NCBI RefSeq assembly: GCF_008632955.1
Contig: NZ_CP043959.1
Span: 1,984,001 to 2,048,000, forward strand
Length of the DNA stretch: 64,000 nt
Direction of reading: 5' to 3'
Origin: Streptomyces tendae
GTDB taxonomy: Bacteria > Actinomycetota > Actinomycetes > Streptomycetales > Streptomycetaceae
Part shown: one piece after another, positions 42,119 to 50,721 of the stretch
Position numbering within the stretch: the stretch's first letter is position 1
How the letters are laid out: each line of letters opens with the position of its first letter
The notes under the pieces: model-generated
The model's input: only the letters and a program-made list of their open reading frames with translations
Databases searched by the model: none
What the model was told of the DNA's origin: nothing
Position numbers and translations under genes: made by a program

Positions 42119-42820
42119 ATGAGCACCACGGGCCGGGGGCTGCACGGCCGCGTACTGGACACCCTCGGCCCCGAGATCACCGCCGGCGAATACCCGCCCG
42201 GCAGTGTCCTGCGTACCGACGAGCTCGCCCAGCGTTTCGACGTGTCCCGCTCCGTGATGCGCGAGGTGGTCCGCGTCCTGGAGTCCATGCACCTGGTGGA
42301 GTCGCGGCGCCGCGTCGGCGTGACCGTCCTGCCGGCCTGCGAATGGAACGTGTACGACCCGCAGGTCATCCGCTGGCGCCTGGCCGGCGCCGACCGCCCC
42401 CGCCAGCTGCGCTCCCTCACCGTGCTGCGCTCCGCGATCGAACCCGTCGCGGCGGGTCTGGCCGCGCGCAACGCGACAGCCGAGCAGTGCGCCGAACTCA
42501 CCGAGTGCGCCCTCGGGATGGTCGCCCACTCACGCGGACACAAGCTGGAGGGTTACCTCTTCCACGACGTGGCGTTCCACCGCGTGATCCTGACCGCCTC
42601 CGGCAACGAGATGTTCGCCCGCCTCGGCGACGTCGTCGCGGAGGTACTGGCCGGACGCACCCACCACGACGTCATGTTCGAGGACCCGGACCCGGCCGCC
42701 GTCACCCTGCACGTCCAGCTCGCCGCAGCGGTCCGTGCCCGCGACGCGGCCCGCGCGGAGGAACTCACCCGGGAAATCACCGAGGGCGCCCTCCAGGAAC
42801 TGGACATCCTGGCGCCGTAG
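42119..42820 (+). CDS. gntR: Gluconate operon regulator, GntR family (FadR subfamily)
   Basis: A 233-residue protein with a winged HTH (EITAGEYPPGSVLRTDELAQ, FDVSRSVMREVVRVLESM) and an all-helical FCD effector domain (RSLTVLRSAIEPVAAGLAAR, FHDVAFHRVILTASGNEMFA with metal-binding Asp/His positions). It is divergent from gntK-gntP and probably represses it until gluconate binds. Palindromes at 42006 and 42074 lie in the shared promoter. Confidence 0.9.
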   Translation: MSTTGRGLHGRVLDTLGPEITAGEYPPGSVLRTDELAQRFDVSRSVMREVVRVLESMHLVESRRRVGVTVLPACEWNVYDPQVIRWRLAGADRPRQLRSLTVLRSAIEPVAAGLAARNATAEQCAELTECALGMVAHSRGHKLEGYLFHDVAFHRVILTASGNEMFARLGDVVAEVLAGRTHHDVMFEDPDPAAVTLHVQLAAAVRARDAARAEELTREITEGALQELDILAP

Positions 42821-42836
42821 CGCCGCCGGCGCCCGA

Positions 42837-43214
42837 CTACTCCAGGAAGTCGCCGTCGACGTACACCCAGGCGCCGTCGACGCGTTCGAAGCGGCTGCGT
42901 TCGTGCAGGGAGCCGCCCTTGTAGGAGGCGCGGAAGGTCACCGTGCCGGTGGTGTGGAAGGCGGAGCCGGCCTCGGTCCCCAGGATCTCCAGCCCGGTCC
43001 ACCGCGTCCCCGGGTCGAGGTCGAGCCGGGCGGGCCGCGTCCGCGGGTGCCAGGTCCGCAGCAGATACGCCCCGTCCTGCCTGACGAACGCGGAGTACCG
43101 CGACCGCATCAGCCGCTCGGCGGTGGGCGCGGCGGCGGCTCCGCCGTGGAAGCGGCCGCAGCACTCCTCGTAGGTCTCGGGGAGGCCGCAGGGACAGGGC
43201 GTGCGAGACGTCAT
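42837..43214 (-). CDS. YchJ family SEC-C-motif protein
   Basis: A 125-residue protein starting MTSRTPCPCGLPETYEECCG. The N-terminal zinc-binding SEC-C-like motif CPCG...ECCGRFH is followed by LMRSRYSAFVRQDGAYLLRT and WTGLEILGTEAGSAFHTTG, matching the UPF0225/YchJ family. The start is ATG 43214. It is convergent with gntR across 16 bp and lies next to the tRNA-Leu gene. The function is not known. Confidence 0.87.
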   Translation of the reverse strand: MTSRTPCPCGLPETYEECCGRFHGGAAAAPTAERLMRSRYSAFVRQDGAYLLRTWHPRTRPARLDLDPGTRWTGLEILGTEAGSAFHTTGTVTFRASYKGGSLHERSRFERVDGAWVYVDGDFLE

Positions 43215-43279
43215 GAGGCGCACCTTCCGTACAACGACCGAGGGCCGCGACCTCGCGGTCGCGGCCCTCGTGTTCCAAG

Positions 43280-43364
43280 TGTCCGAGGGGGGACTTGAAC
43301 CCCCACGCCCGATAAAGGGCACTAGCACCTCAAGCTAGCGCGTCTGCCATTCCGCCACCCGGAC
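43280..43364 (-). tRNA. tRNA-Leu (GAG anticodon)
   Basis: The leftward sequence begins GTCCGGGTGGCGGAATGGCA and ends CTCGGAC plus discriminator A. The acceptor arm GTCCGGG/CTCGGAC pairs with one G-U. The anticodon stem CTAGC/GCTAG encloses the loop TTGAGGT, giving anticodon GAG (43331-43329). The T arm GGGGGTTCAAGTCCCCC is intact, and the long variable arm (GCCCTTTATCGGGC) marks it as a class II leucine tRNA. CCA is not encoded. Confidence 0.96.
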
Positions 43365-43564
43365 AAGGTGTCTGTCGCGCGGGTTTCCCCCCGCGGCGAC
43401 GACGTAAACATTACCAGGTGTTCAGGGGTGGCCGATCACCCCCGCCCGCCGCGTCGTCGCGTGAACGGCGTGTGACGGGCCGGGCCGGGTCTTGGGGCGG
43501 GCCCGCGGGCGAGGGAGGATGAGGGGGACCCACCAGCGGGAACACCAGCAGCGGGAGGAAGCAC

Positions 43565-44890
43565 GTGAGCCAGACGGACCCGGCCAAGGGCGTCACCGGT
43601 GAGGACGAGGTCGTGGACCTCTGCCGCGAGCTGATCCGGATCGACACCAGCAACTACGGCGACCACTCCGGCCCCGGCGAGCGCAAGGCGGCCGAGTACG
43701 TCGCCGAGAAGCTCGCCGAAGTGGGCCTGGAGCCGCAGATCTTCGAGTCCCACCCGGGACGCGCCTCCACCGTCGCCCGGATCGAGGGCGAGGACCCGTC
43801 GCGGCCCGCCCTGCTGATCCACGGCCACACCGACGTCGTCCCCGCCAACGCCGACGACTGGACCCACCACCCCTTCTCCGGCGAGATCGCCGACGGGTGC
43901 GTGTGGGGGCGCGGGGCCGTCGACATGAAGGACATGGACGCGATGACCCTCGCGGTCGTCCGCGAGCGCATGCGCAGCGGCCGTAAGCCCCCGCGCGACA
44001 TCGTCCTCGCCTTCCTCGCCGACGAGGAGGCCGGCGGCACCTACGGCGCCAAGCACCTGGTGCACCGGCACCCCGAGCTGTTCGAGGGCGTCACCGAGGC
44101 GATCGGCGAGGTCGGCGGGTTCTCCTTCACCGTCAACGAGAAGCTGCGCCTCTACCTCGTGGAGACCGCCGAGAAGGGCATGCACTGGATGCGGCTCACC
44201 GTCGACGGCACGGCCGGCCACGGCTCGATGACCAACGACGACAACGCCATCACCGAGCTGTGCGAGGCCGTCGCCCGGCTCGGCCGCCACAAGTGGCCGG
44301 TGAGGGTCACCAAGACCGTCCGCGCCTTCCTGGACGAGCTCTCCGACGCGCTCGGCACCGAGCTCGACCCGGAGGACATGGACGAGACCCTCGCCAAGCT
44401 CGGCGGCATCGCCCGCATGATCGGCACCACGCTGCGCAACTCCGCGGCGCCCACCCAGCTCGGCGCCGGCTACAAGGTCAACGTCATCCCCGGCCAGGCC
44501 ACCGCGCACGTCGACGGCCGCTTCCTGCCCGGGTACGAGGAGGAGTTCCTCGCCGACCTCGACCGGATCCTCGGCCCGCGCGTTCGGCGCGAGGACGTGC
44601 ACTCCGACAAGGCGCTGGAGACCGACTTCGACGGCCGGCTGGTCGACGCCATGCAGACCGCGCTCAGCGCCGAGGACCCGATCGCGCGCGCCGTGCCCTA
44701 CATGCTCTCCGGCGGCACCGACGCCAAGTCCTTCGACGACCTGGGCATCCGCTGCTTCGGGTTCGCGCCGCTGAAGCTGCCCCCGGAGCTGGACTTCGCG
44801 GGCATGTTCCACGGTGTCGACGAGCGGGTGCCGGTCGACGGTCTCACGTTCGGCGTCCGTGTGCTCGACCGATTCCTCGACGCGTCCTGA
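43565..44890 (+). CDS. M20/M25/M40 family metallopeptidase
   Basis: A 441-residue zinc hydrolase. The metal-site motifs are LLIHGHTDVVPANADDW, VWGRGAVDMKDMDAM and FLADEEAGGTYG, with a C-terminal ligand in MLSGGTDAKSFDDLG. The dimerisation domain lies at about residues 205-320. It starts at GTG 43565 after AGGAAGCAC. It has no signal peptide, so it acts on small peptides or acylated amino acids inside the cell. It precedes the chaplin genes by 162 bp. Confidence 0.92.
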   Translation: MSQTDPAKGVTGEDEVVDLCRELIRIDTSNYGDHSGPGERKAAEYVAEKLAEVGLEPQIFESHPGRASTVARIEGEDPSRPALLIHGHTDVVPANADDWTHHPFSGEIADGCVWGRGAVDMKDMDAMTLAVVRERMRSGRKPPRDIVLAFLADEEAGGTYGAKHLVHRHPELFEGVTEAIGEVGGFSFTVNEKLRLYLVETAEKGMHWMRLTVDGTAGHGSMTNDDNAITELCEAVARLGRHKWPVRVTKTVRAFLDELSDALGTELDPEDMDETLAKLGGIARMIGTTLRNSAAPTQLGAGYKVNVIPGQATAHVDGRFLPGYEEEFLADLDRILGPRVRREDVHSDKALETDFDGRLVDAMQTALSAEDPIARAVPYMLSGGTDAKSFDDLGIRCFGFAPLKLPPELDFAGMFHGVDERVPVDGLTFGVRVLDRFLDAS

Positions 44891-44974
44891 GGTGTGTTCC
44901 GGCGCGGGCCGGTGATCCCAAGAATCGGGCAGACGTACGGAGTTGACCGGGAAGAGTGAATGCGACCATAAGCT

Positions 44975-45033
44975 CGTAGCCTCATTACTTCCTCCTCGTT
45001 ACCTGTGATGTGATCCGCGACTTTGGATCACAT
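44975..45033 (+). promoter_or_regulatory. chpH promoter and leader with inverted repeat
   Basis: CGTAGC (44975-44980), 16 bp, then CGTTAC (44997-45002) resembles promoters read by the developmental sigma factor BldN, which drives chaplin genes. Downstream, ATGTGATCC (45008-45016) and GGATCACAT (45025-45033) are perfect 9-bp inverted arms ending 19 bp before the ATG, which could form an RNA stem near the ribosome site AGGAGG. Promoter assignment is inferred. Confidence 0.4.
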
Positions 45034-45052
45034 TGCCAACTAGGAGGAATAC

Positions 45053-45286
45053 ATGCTGAAGAAGGTCGTCGCCGTCGCGGCCGCCACCGGTGGTCTGGTT
45101 CTCGCGGGCGCGGGCATGGCCGCTGCCGACTCGGGTGCCCAGGGTGCCGCCGTGCACTCCCCGGGCGTCCTGTCCGGCAACGTCGTGCAGGTGCCGGTTC
45201 ACGTCCCCGTGAACGTCTGCGGCAACACGATCTCCGTGATCGGGCTGCTGAACCCTGCCTTCGGCAACACCTGCGTCAACGCGTGA
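45053..45286 (+). CDS. chpH: Short chaplin ChpH
   Basis: A 77-residue secreted amyloid-forming surfactant protein. The signal peptide MLKKVVAVAAATGGLVLAGA runs to about residue 25 (AAA before DSGAQ). It is followed by one chaplin domain, [20 protein letters not shown] with Cys56 and Cys74 (VCGNT, GNTCVNA). AGGAGG lies 7 bp before ATG 45053. Chaplins coat aerial hyphae and spores and lower surface tension at the colony surface. It is followed by a strong hairpin and chpC, as in S. coelicolor. Confidence 0.96.
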   Translation: MLKKVVAVAAATGGLVLAGAGMAAADSGAQGAAVHSPGVLSGNVVQVPVHVPVNVCGNTISVIGLLNPAFGNTCVNA

Positions 45287-45332
45287 TGTCGTGTCTCGCC
45301 CTCTAGGGAACACCCGCTGAGGGTTCGAGCCC

Positions 45333-45371
45333 GTCGGCCCCGGAGCGCGCGCCATGCGCTCCGGGGCCGAC
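45333..45371. terminator. Hairpin terminator after chpH, 16-bp perfect stem
   Basis: GTCGGCCCCGGAGCGC (45333-45348) and GCGCTCCGGGGCCGAC (45356-45371) are exact inverted arms with a 7-nt loop, separating chpH from chpC. Confidence 0.88.
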
Positions 45372-45453
45372 CGGTTCCCCCCATACGTCGAGAATCCGGG
45401 ACGCGGCGGACGCCGCCTCTCGGCAGCAGGTCCGAGGACAGGGAATTCAGCAA

Positions 45454-46269
45454 ATGCGACAGGTCACCCGCAAGGGCTTGATGACCATGGCCGCCGCCAC
45501 CGGTGTGCTCGCCGCCGCGGGCGGGGCCGCCGCCCACGCCGACTCCGGGGCCACGGGCGGTGCCAACGGCTCGCCGGGCGTGCTCTCCGGCAACGTGGTG
45601 CAGGCCCCGGTGCACGTGCCGGTGAACGTCTGCGGCAACACGGTCAACGTCGTCGGGATCCTCAACCCGGCGGTCGGCAACGCCTGCGCCAACACGGGCG
45701 GCTCCGGCGGCCACGGCGGCTCGCACGCCCACGGCAAGGCGAGCGGTTCGCCCGGCGTGGCCTCCGGCAACGTCGTGCAGGTTCCGGTGCACGTGCCGGT
45801 GAACGTCTGTGGCAACAGCGTCGACATCATCGGCGTGGGCAACGGCACGGGCGACAACCGCTGCGCCAACACGGGGCACGACGGCGGTGAGCCGGGGGAG
45901 CCGGGCAACCCCGGTGAGCCGGGGGAGCCGGGGGAGCCTGGCAACCCGGGGGAGCCCGGTAACCCTGGTGAGCCCGGTAATCCCGGTGAGCCTGGTAATC
46001 CCGGTGAGCCGGGAGAGCCTGGTAACCCTGGCAACCCGGGTGAACCCGGTAACCCTGGAGAGCCGGGTAACCCTGGTGAGCCCGGGACTCCCGGCACCCC
46101 GGACGGCCCCTCGTCCGGCAACCAGCCGGGCGCCCAGTCCGGCCCGCACGGCGACGCGGAACTCGCCCAGACCGGCAGCGAGCTGCCGATGGGACTCGTG
46201 CTGCCCGTCGGCGCGGGTGCGCTGCTCGCCGGCGCGGTCCTCTACCGCAAGGCGCGCGCCGCGGCGTGA
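45454..46269 (+). CDS. chpC: Long chaplin ChpC, cell-wall-anchored, with collagen-like stalk
   Basis: A 271-residue protein. Residues 1-29 are the signal peptide. Two chaplin domains lie at about 40-79 and 99-138 (cysteines 60/78 and 119/137, [15 protein letters not shown] in each). From residue 145 to 216 there are 24 uninterrupted Gly-X-Pro triplets (GEP, GNP, two GTP), a collagen-like stalk. The C-terminus carries a sortase signal LAQTG (237-241), a hydrophobic helix and YRKARAAA, so it is covalently fixed to peptidoglycan by a class E-type sortase. Long chaplins anchor the short ones on aerial hyphae. Confidence 0.95.
   Translation: MRQVTRKGLMTMAAATGVLAAAGGAAAHADSGATGGANGSPGVLSGNVVQAPVHVPVNVCGNTVNVVGILNPAVGNACANTGGSGGHGGSHAHGKASGSPGVASGNVVQVPVHVPVNVCGNSVDIIGVGNGTGDNRCANTGHDGGEPGEPGNPGEPGEPGEPGNPGEPGNPGEPGNPGEPGNPGEPGEPGNPGNPGEPGNPGEPGNPGEPGTPGTPDGPSSGNQPGAQSGPHGDAELAQTGSELPMGLVLPVGAGALLAGAVLYRKARAAA
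45886..46101 (+). repeat. Coding repeat for 24 Gly-X-Pro triplets in chpC
   Basis: A 216-bp run of 9-bp units (GGN GAR CCN and GGN AAY CCN) with synonymous codon variation, so the repeat has diverged at DNA level while the protein repeat is kept. Confidence 0.9.
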
Positions 46270-46281
46270 TCTCGGACACAC

Positions 46282-46317
46282 GGAGCGGACCCCGCGACCG
46301 AACGCGGGGTCCGCTCC
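46282..46317. terminator. Bidirectional hairpin terminator after chpC
   Basis: GGAGCGGACCCCGCG (46282-46296) and CGCGGGGTCCGCTCC (46303-46317) form a perfect 15-bp stem with a 6-nt loop between chpC and the convergent DUF5703 gene. Confidence 0.88.
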
Positions 46318-46347
46318 ACCTGTTGACTCCGGTCGGGCGTGCTCAGC

Positions 46348-46536
46348 TCACCAGGTGGCGCGCACCTGGCGGATGATCCGCCGCCGCAGCCGCACCCTGC
46401 GGCTGCCGTCACGCATCAGCGTCAGGCGGTACAACTCCCAGTGACCGTACTCGGCATGGTCCGTCAGCAGACGCGCAGTCTCCTTGCGGGACACCCCGCG
46501 CGGCACGTACACGTCGACAAATTCGTATTCCGGCAT
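46348..46536 (-). CDS. DUF5703 family small protein
   Basis: A 62-residue protein, MPEYEFVDVYVPRGVSRKET through GHWELYRLTLMRDGSRRVRL to RRRIIRQVRATW, very basic at the C-terminus. From memory it matches a small conserved actinobacterial family (DUF5703) of unknown function. The ATG at 46536 lies 47 bp from the divergent gene at 46584. Confidence 0.8.
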   Translation of the reverse strand: MPEYEFVDVYVPRGVSRKETARLLTDHAEYGHWELYRLTLMRDGSRRVRLRRRIIRQVRATW

Positions 46537-46583
46537 CGCATCTATTGTGCGGGCCGGCCCCCGGTACGGATAGCGTCTGCACT

Positions 46584-47264
46584 ATGTCTGATGCTGCGCA
46601 GCCCACCGCTGCCGAGGTACGTGCCGCCGCCGAGGCGGTGAAGACCGCGATCGACCGCCACCTGGGCGCGGTCGAGAGCCGGTCGGGGGACGACGACCCG
46701 GCCGTCTACGAGGCCTTCAACCAGCTGGCCGCGGCCGCGGAGACGTACGACGAACTGCTCTACGACCGCTACGACGAGGTCACCCCCTTCGAGATCCCGA
46801 GTGCGGAGGAAGCCCTCCCGCCGTACGCCGGGCCCGAGGAACCGAACGCCGTGAGCGTGCTGATCCGTCGCGACTACGCCGTCGCCGAACCGCAGCGGCT
46901 GCTGGCGCACGCCCAGCGGATCGAGGAGGCGGACGACGAGAGTCCGGAGGCCTCCGGCACCGTCCACGGGGCGCTCGGCCTGCTGTTCGGCGAGTACGAA
47001 CCGGACGAGATCGCCTCCCGGCACAAGGAGTTCGGCCTGGAGGAGGGCGACTCCACGCTCTGGGTCACGGCATCGGACGAGATCCCGGACCCGGGGGAGT
47101 GGCTCGAGGCGCCCTTCGAGCAGGTGGACCCGGAGACGGTGGTCTGCCGCTTCGACGTCAGTGCCGTGTTCGACGACGATGACGGCGACGACGAGAGCGA
47201 CGACGACATCGAGGCGGTCCTGGCCCCGGACGAGGAGCTGGAACCACTCGACGCCGACCGCTGA
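46584..47264 (+). CDS. Conserved hypothetical acidic protein
   Basis: A 226-residue soluble protein starting MSDAAQPTAAEVRAAAEAVK. It is strongly acidic, with an Asp/Glu-rich C-terminal tail (FDDDDGDDESDDDIEAVLAP). The middle has AQRIEEADDESPEASGTVHG and LLFGEYEPDEIASRHKEFGL. A -10-like TAGCGT ends 7 bp before ATG 46584 and there is no ribosome site, so the mRNA is probably leaderless. The function is unknown. The upstream in-frame ATG at 46545 is rejected for that reason. Confidence 0.75.
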   Translation: MSDAAQPTAAEVRAAAEAVKTAIDRHLGAVESRSGDDDPAVYEAFNQLAAAAETYDELLYDRYDEVTPFEIPSAEEALPPYAGPEEPNAVSVLIRRDYAVAEPQRLLAHAQRIEEADDESPEASGTVHGALGLLFGEYEPDEIASRHKEFGLEEGDSTLWVTASDEIPDPGEWLEAPFEQVDPETVVCRFDVSAVFDDDDGDDESDDDIEAVLAPDEELEPLDADR

Positions 47265-47283
47265 CCCCCTTCGGTACAGCGCC

Positions 47284-47315
47284 GACGGCGGCGGCACTTC
47301 GGTGCCGCCGCCGTC
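47284..47315. terminator. Hairpin terminator with TTCG loop
   Basis: GACGGCGGCGGCAC (47284-47297), loop TTCG, GTGCCGCCGCCGTC (47302-47315). A perfect 14-bp stem capped by a stable tetraloop, 20 bp after the acidic-protein stop. Confidence 0.88.
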
Positions 47316-47488
47316 CTGCTTCTCCGGCCGGCGGCAGCCACCGCCCGGGGCAGCCCCGACGCCGACAGCTTGCCCGGCCGACCCACGGCCCCGGTCCCCG
47401 GCAGCCGGCCCCGGTCCCCTGCGCGGGCCCCCACCAGCCGCCCGCGCCGCCTCGGTGCGTTGCCGGCCAGCGGCCGGCGACAGCCTGC

Positions 47489-49549
47489 TCAGGCGGGCGT
47501 CGTCGGCAGCTGCGGGGCCAGCAGCTCCGGCAGCCGGGTCGTCCGCGGCTTCGCCGTGACCTCGGCCACGGCGCGGGGCAGGGCCTGGTCGACGCCGTGG
47601 ACCACCGACAGGTGCCGGTCGGCGCGGCTGAACGCCGTGTAGATCCAGGGGCGGCTCAGCGCGGGCACCGCGTCACCGGGCAGCACCACGACGGCCGCCG
47701 GCCAGCGGGAGCCCACCGCCTGGTGCGCGGTCAGCGCCCAGCCGTGCCGTACCGACTGCTCCACACGCTCCCTCGGCACCACGATCCGCTCGCCCGCGCA
47801 GTCCAGGCGCAGGCCCTCGTCGTCCGCCCCGACCACGCGGCCCGGCAGGGTGCGCCCGTGGGCGGGGGAGTACGCCACCCGGTCGCCGGGATCGAAGCCG
47901 CCGAAGCGGCCCGGTCCCGGGTTCAGCCGCTCCTTCAGCGCCGCGTTCAGCACGCGGGTCCCGACCGCGCCGCCGTGCCCCGGCGTGATGACCTGCGTCT
48001 CCTCCGCCGGCACCCCGATGGCCCGCGGCACCGAGTCCACCACCAGCTGCACGGTCCGGTGCACCGCCTCGCCCGCGTCCCGCACGGGCACGATGACGAC
48101 CTCCTTGCCGGGCGCCTCCACCTGGAGCAGCTCGCCGACACCGATCCCCGAGACCAGCTCACCGAGCGGCCCCGGGTCCGGCCGCCGGGAGGCGATCTGC
48201 GGACAGGCCCGCACCGCCAGCAGGTCCGCGAACACCCGCCCGGGTCCAACTGACCACAGCACCCCGGGATCACCGGACAGCACAAGGCGCGCCCCGTCCG
48301 GCAGCGACTCCGTGAGCAGCGCGCCCGTCTCCACGTCCAGCTGCGGCGCGTCCAGCACCACCAGCAGGTCCAGGGCCAGCGCGCCCTCCGGGTCGCGCCC
48401 GGGTCCCTCGGCACCGGACAGCAGCCCGGCGACCGTGGCGACGCCGGGGCCGTCCACCCGGTCCGCGAACCGCGCCCGCCCGACCGGGCCGTGCGTGGCG
48501 GCCCAGGCGCGCAGCCCCATGGCGTGCGCCGCGTCGAGGAGGGCGGCCGGCTCGGCCAGCGCGGCCTCCCCGCCGGTGTGGAGCACCAGCCCGTGCCCCG
48601 CGACCGCGCGGATCAGCTCGCCCGCGGAGCCCTCCGCCGCGGCGGCCGCGCGCTCCCAGTCCTCGCCCGCCCCGTCCTGCTTGGGCACCGAGTTGATCAG
48701 GCGGGCCAGGCCGTCGGTGAGGCTCTCCTCGGCCAGTGCGCAGCGTTCCAGACCCACCAGGACCTGGACCGGCTGCTCCTCGCTCTCCGCGGCCTCGCCC
48801 CCGTCCTCCCCGGCGTCGTCGCCCAGGCCGTCCTGGAAGACCAGGACGTCGCCCTCGGCGATGGCGTCGCGCACCGCGTCCTCGGGAGCGGGCACCCCCT
48901 GCCGGCCCAGCGCCTCGGTGAGCGCGGCCATCTCCAGCACCGTGTGCCCGGCCGGCGCGGCCTGCTCCAGCAGCCAGACGGTGACGGCCCGGCCCCGCCG
49001 CTCGTCGGCGGGCCCGGTCTCCCCGCCGAGCAGCGCCCGCGCGAACCCGTCCGCCTGCTCGGGCCGCACCCCCGGCACCCGCAGCAGCTGCCACGGATCG
49101 TCCCGCAGCACGCGAGCGGCGCCTTCCCCGAGCACGGAGGCGGCCGGCGGGGCGAGAGCAGCGGGCGCACCGCCCTGCGCCAGCACCTCCCGGACCTCCC
49201 CGACGGTGCCCTCGGCGGGAGCCGCGGGCCCCTGGCTCACCACCGGGGCCCGCCGCGCCGGCTCGGGCGCGGGACGCCGGGGCGCCGGCCTGGCCTCCTC
49301 GAACACGGTGGCGGGCGGCTTCTCGCCGCTCTCCACGGCCCGTACGGCGGCGAGCAGGTCCGCGGCCGTGCCGCTCAGCGCGGTCCCGGCCGTGATCGGG
49401 CCCTGACGCTCCGCCTTCCGCCGCTCGATCCGCTCCCGCTCCAGGCGCTGCGCGGCCAGCTCGGCCTCGGCCTCGGACACCTGCGCGCCCTCGGCGGGCG
49501 CGTCGTCCGCCGCGCTCTTCGGCTCCTCCGGGGTCTCGGGCGTGCTCAC
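47489..49549 (-). CDS. RecD2-like helicase-fold protein lacking the Walker A motif
   Basis: A 686-residue protein. Residues 1-115 are a charged, disordered N-terminus with a coiled-coil-like RLERERIERRKAE. A helix-hairpin-helix region is at about 140-175 (AARVLRDDPWQLLRVPGV). The helicase core at about 315-450 aligns with RecD2, but the P-loop position reads LVLHTGGEAALAEP instead of GPGTGKTT and motif II reads LVVLDAPQLD instead of DE. Motif III LVLSGDPGVLWSVGPGRVFA and the C-terminal motifs LTAHQAVGSRW and YTAFSRADRHLSVVHG remain. It is therefore probably not an ATP-driven helicase. It overlaps the upstream aldo/keto reductase gene by 4 bp. Confidence 0.8.
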   Translation of the reverse strand: MSTPETPEEPKSAADDAPAEGAQVSEAEAELAAQRLERERIERRKAERQGPITAGTALSGTAADLLAAVRAVESGEKPPATVFEEARPAPRRPAPEPARRAPVVSQGPAAPAEGTVGEVREVLAQGGAPAALAPPAASVLGEGAARVLRDDPWQLLRVPGVRPEQADGFARALLGGETGPADERRGRAVTVWLLEQAAPAGHTVLEMAALTEALGRQGVPAPEDAVRDAIAEGDVLVFQDGLGDDAGEDGGEAAESEEQPVQVLVGLERCALAEESLTDGLARLINSVPKQDGAGEDWERAAAAAEGSAGELIRAVAGHGLVLHTGGEAALAEPAALLDAAHAMGLRAWAATHGPVGRARFADRVDGPGVATVAGLLSGAEGPGRDPEGALALDLLVVLDAPQLDVETGALLTESLPDGARLVLSGDPGVLWSVGPGRVFADLLAVRACPQIASRRPDPGPLGELVSGIGVGELLQVEAPGKEVVIVPVRDAGEAVHRTVQLVVDSVPRAIGVPAEETQVITPGHGGAVGTRVLNAALKERLNPGPGRFGGFDPGDRVAYSPAHGRTLPGRVVGADDEGLRLDCAGERIVVPRERVEQSVRHGWALTAHQAVGSRWPAAVVVLPGDAVPALSRPWIYTAFSRADRHLSVVHGVDQALPRAVAEVTAKPRTTRLPELLAPQLPTTPA

Positions 49550-50532
49550 AGCGTGCTCCAGTCGTGATCGGGATAGCGGTGCACGGGAGCCGACACGTCG
49601 TCGAGCGCCCGGCAGATCTCGTCAGGAAGACTAAGCGCCTCCACTGACAACGCCGCCGACAGCTGCTGCGCCGTGCGGGCGCCCACGACGGGCGCGGTCA
49701 CCCCGGGCCGGTCGCGGACCCAGGCGAGCGCCACCTGCAACGCGGTCACGGCGAGCCCGTCGGCCGCGGTCGTCACGGCGTCCACGATCCGGCTCGCCGT
49801 GTCGTCCAGATAGGGGGCGACGAACGGCGCGAGGTGCTCCGAGGCGCCGCGCGAGTCCACCGGGGTCGCGTCGTTGCGGTACTTGCCGGTGAGCACGCCC
49901 CGTCCGAGCGGGGAGGACGGCAGCATGCCGATGCCCAGGTCGATCGCGGCGGGCAGCACCTCCCGCTCCACCCCGCGCTGCAGCAGGGAGTACTCCATCT
50001 GGGTGCTCGCCAGGCGGGTGCGCGCGCCGGGCGCGGCCAACTGCCAGGTCGCCGCCTTGGCGAGCTGCCAGCCGCAGTAGTTGGAGACGCCCGCGTAGCG
50101 CGCCCGGCCGCTGGAGACGGCGATGTCCAGCGCCTGGAGCGTCTCCTCCAGCGGGGTGGCGGGGTCGTAGGCGTGGACGTGCCACACGTCGACGTAGTCG
50201 GTGCCGAGGCGGGCCAGGGAGGCGTCCAGGGCGGACAGCAGATGCCCGCGTGAGCCGTCGAACCGGCGGTCGGGGTCGGGCACGCTGCCGGCCTTCGTGG
50301 AGATCACCAGGTCCCGGCGCGGCACCAGCCCGTCCATCAGCCGTCCGAGCAGGTACTCGGCGTCCCCGTCGCCGTAGACGTCGGCCGTGTCGACGAGCGT
50401 CCCGCCGGCGTCCCAGAACGTCTTCAAGAGCTCTGCCGCGTCGTGCTCGTCGGTGTCGCGGCCCCAGGTGAGGGTCCCGAGCCCGATCCGGGACACACGC
50501 AGGCCGGTACGGCCGAGATGCCTCTGCTCCAT
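49546..50532 (-). CDS. Aldo/keto reductase
   Basis: A 328-residue NADPH-dependent reductase starting MEQRHLGRTGLRVSRIGLGT. The catalytic set is Asp and Tyr in DTADVYGDGDAEYLLG, Lys in LVISTKAGS and His in DVWHVHAYDP. Cofactor-binding GRGVLTGKYR and TAPVVGARTAQQL are present. The start is ATG 50532; an upstream ATG at 50694 has no support. The ATGA overlap couples it to the RecD-like gene, an odd pairing. The substrate is unknown. Confidence 0.92.
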   Translation of the reverse strand: MEQRHLGRTGLRVSRIGLGTLTWGRDTDEHDAAELLKTFWDAGGTLVDTADVYGDGDAEYLLGRLMDGLVPRRDLVISTKAGSVPDPDRRFDGSRGHLLSALDASLARLGTDYVDVWHVHAYDPATPLEETLQALDIAVSSGRARYAGVSNYCGWQLAKAATWQLAAPGARTRLASTQMEYSLLQRGVEREVLPAAIDLGIGMLPSSPLGRGVLTGKYRNDATPVDSRGASEHLAPFVAPYLDDTASRIVDAVTTAADGLAVTALQVALAWVRDRPGVTAPVVGARTAQQLSAALSVEALSLPDEICRALDDVSAPVHRYPDHDWSTL

Positions 50533-50721
50533 GAACGCCGAGATTACTGGCCGGAGTGTTGCGTGTGGGGGCCTGTGGACAACCGTTTTCCGGGCGCCGC
50601 GCGAGGGCAGCGGCCCCCGGCCGGGACCGTGCGACCGGCCCCGCGGGCACCCCACCGGCGACCACCGGAGGTATAGGGTCGGCGCACACATCACGTTACT
50701 GATCGGTAAGGGGAGACGGCC

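Noticed and set aside
45886..46101. CRISPR array or satellite repeat
   Set aside because: The short repeats are in-frame Gly-X-Pro codons inside chpC with no spacers.
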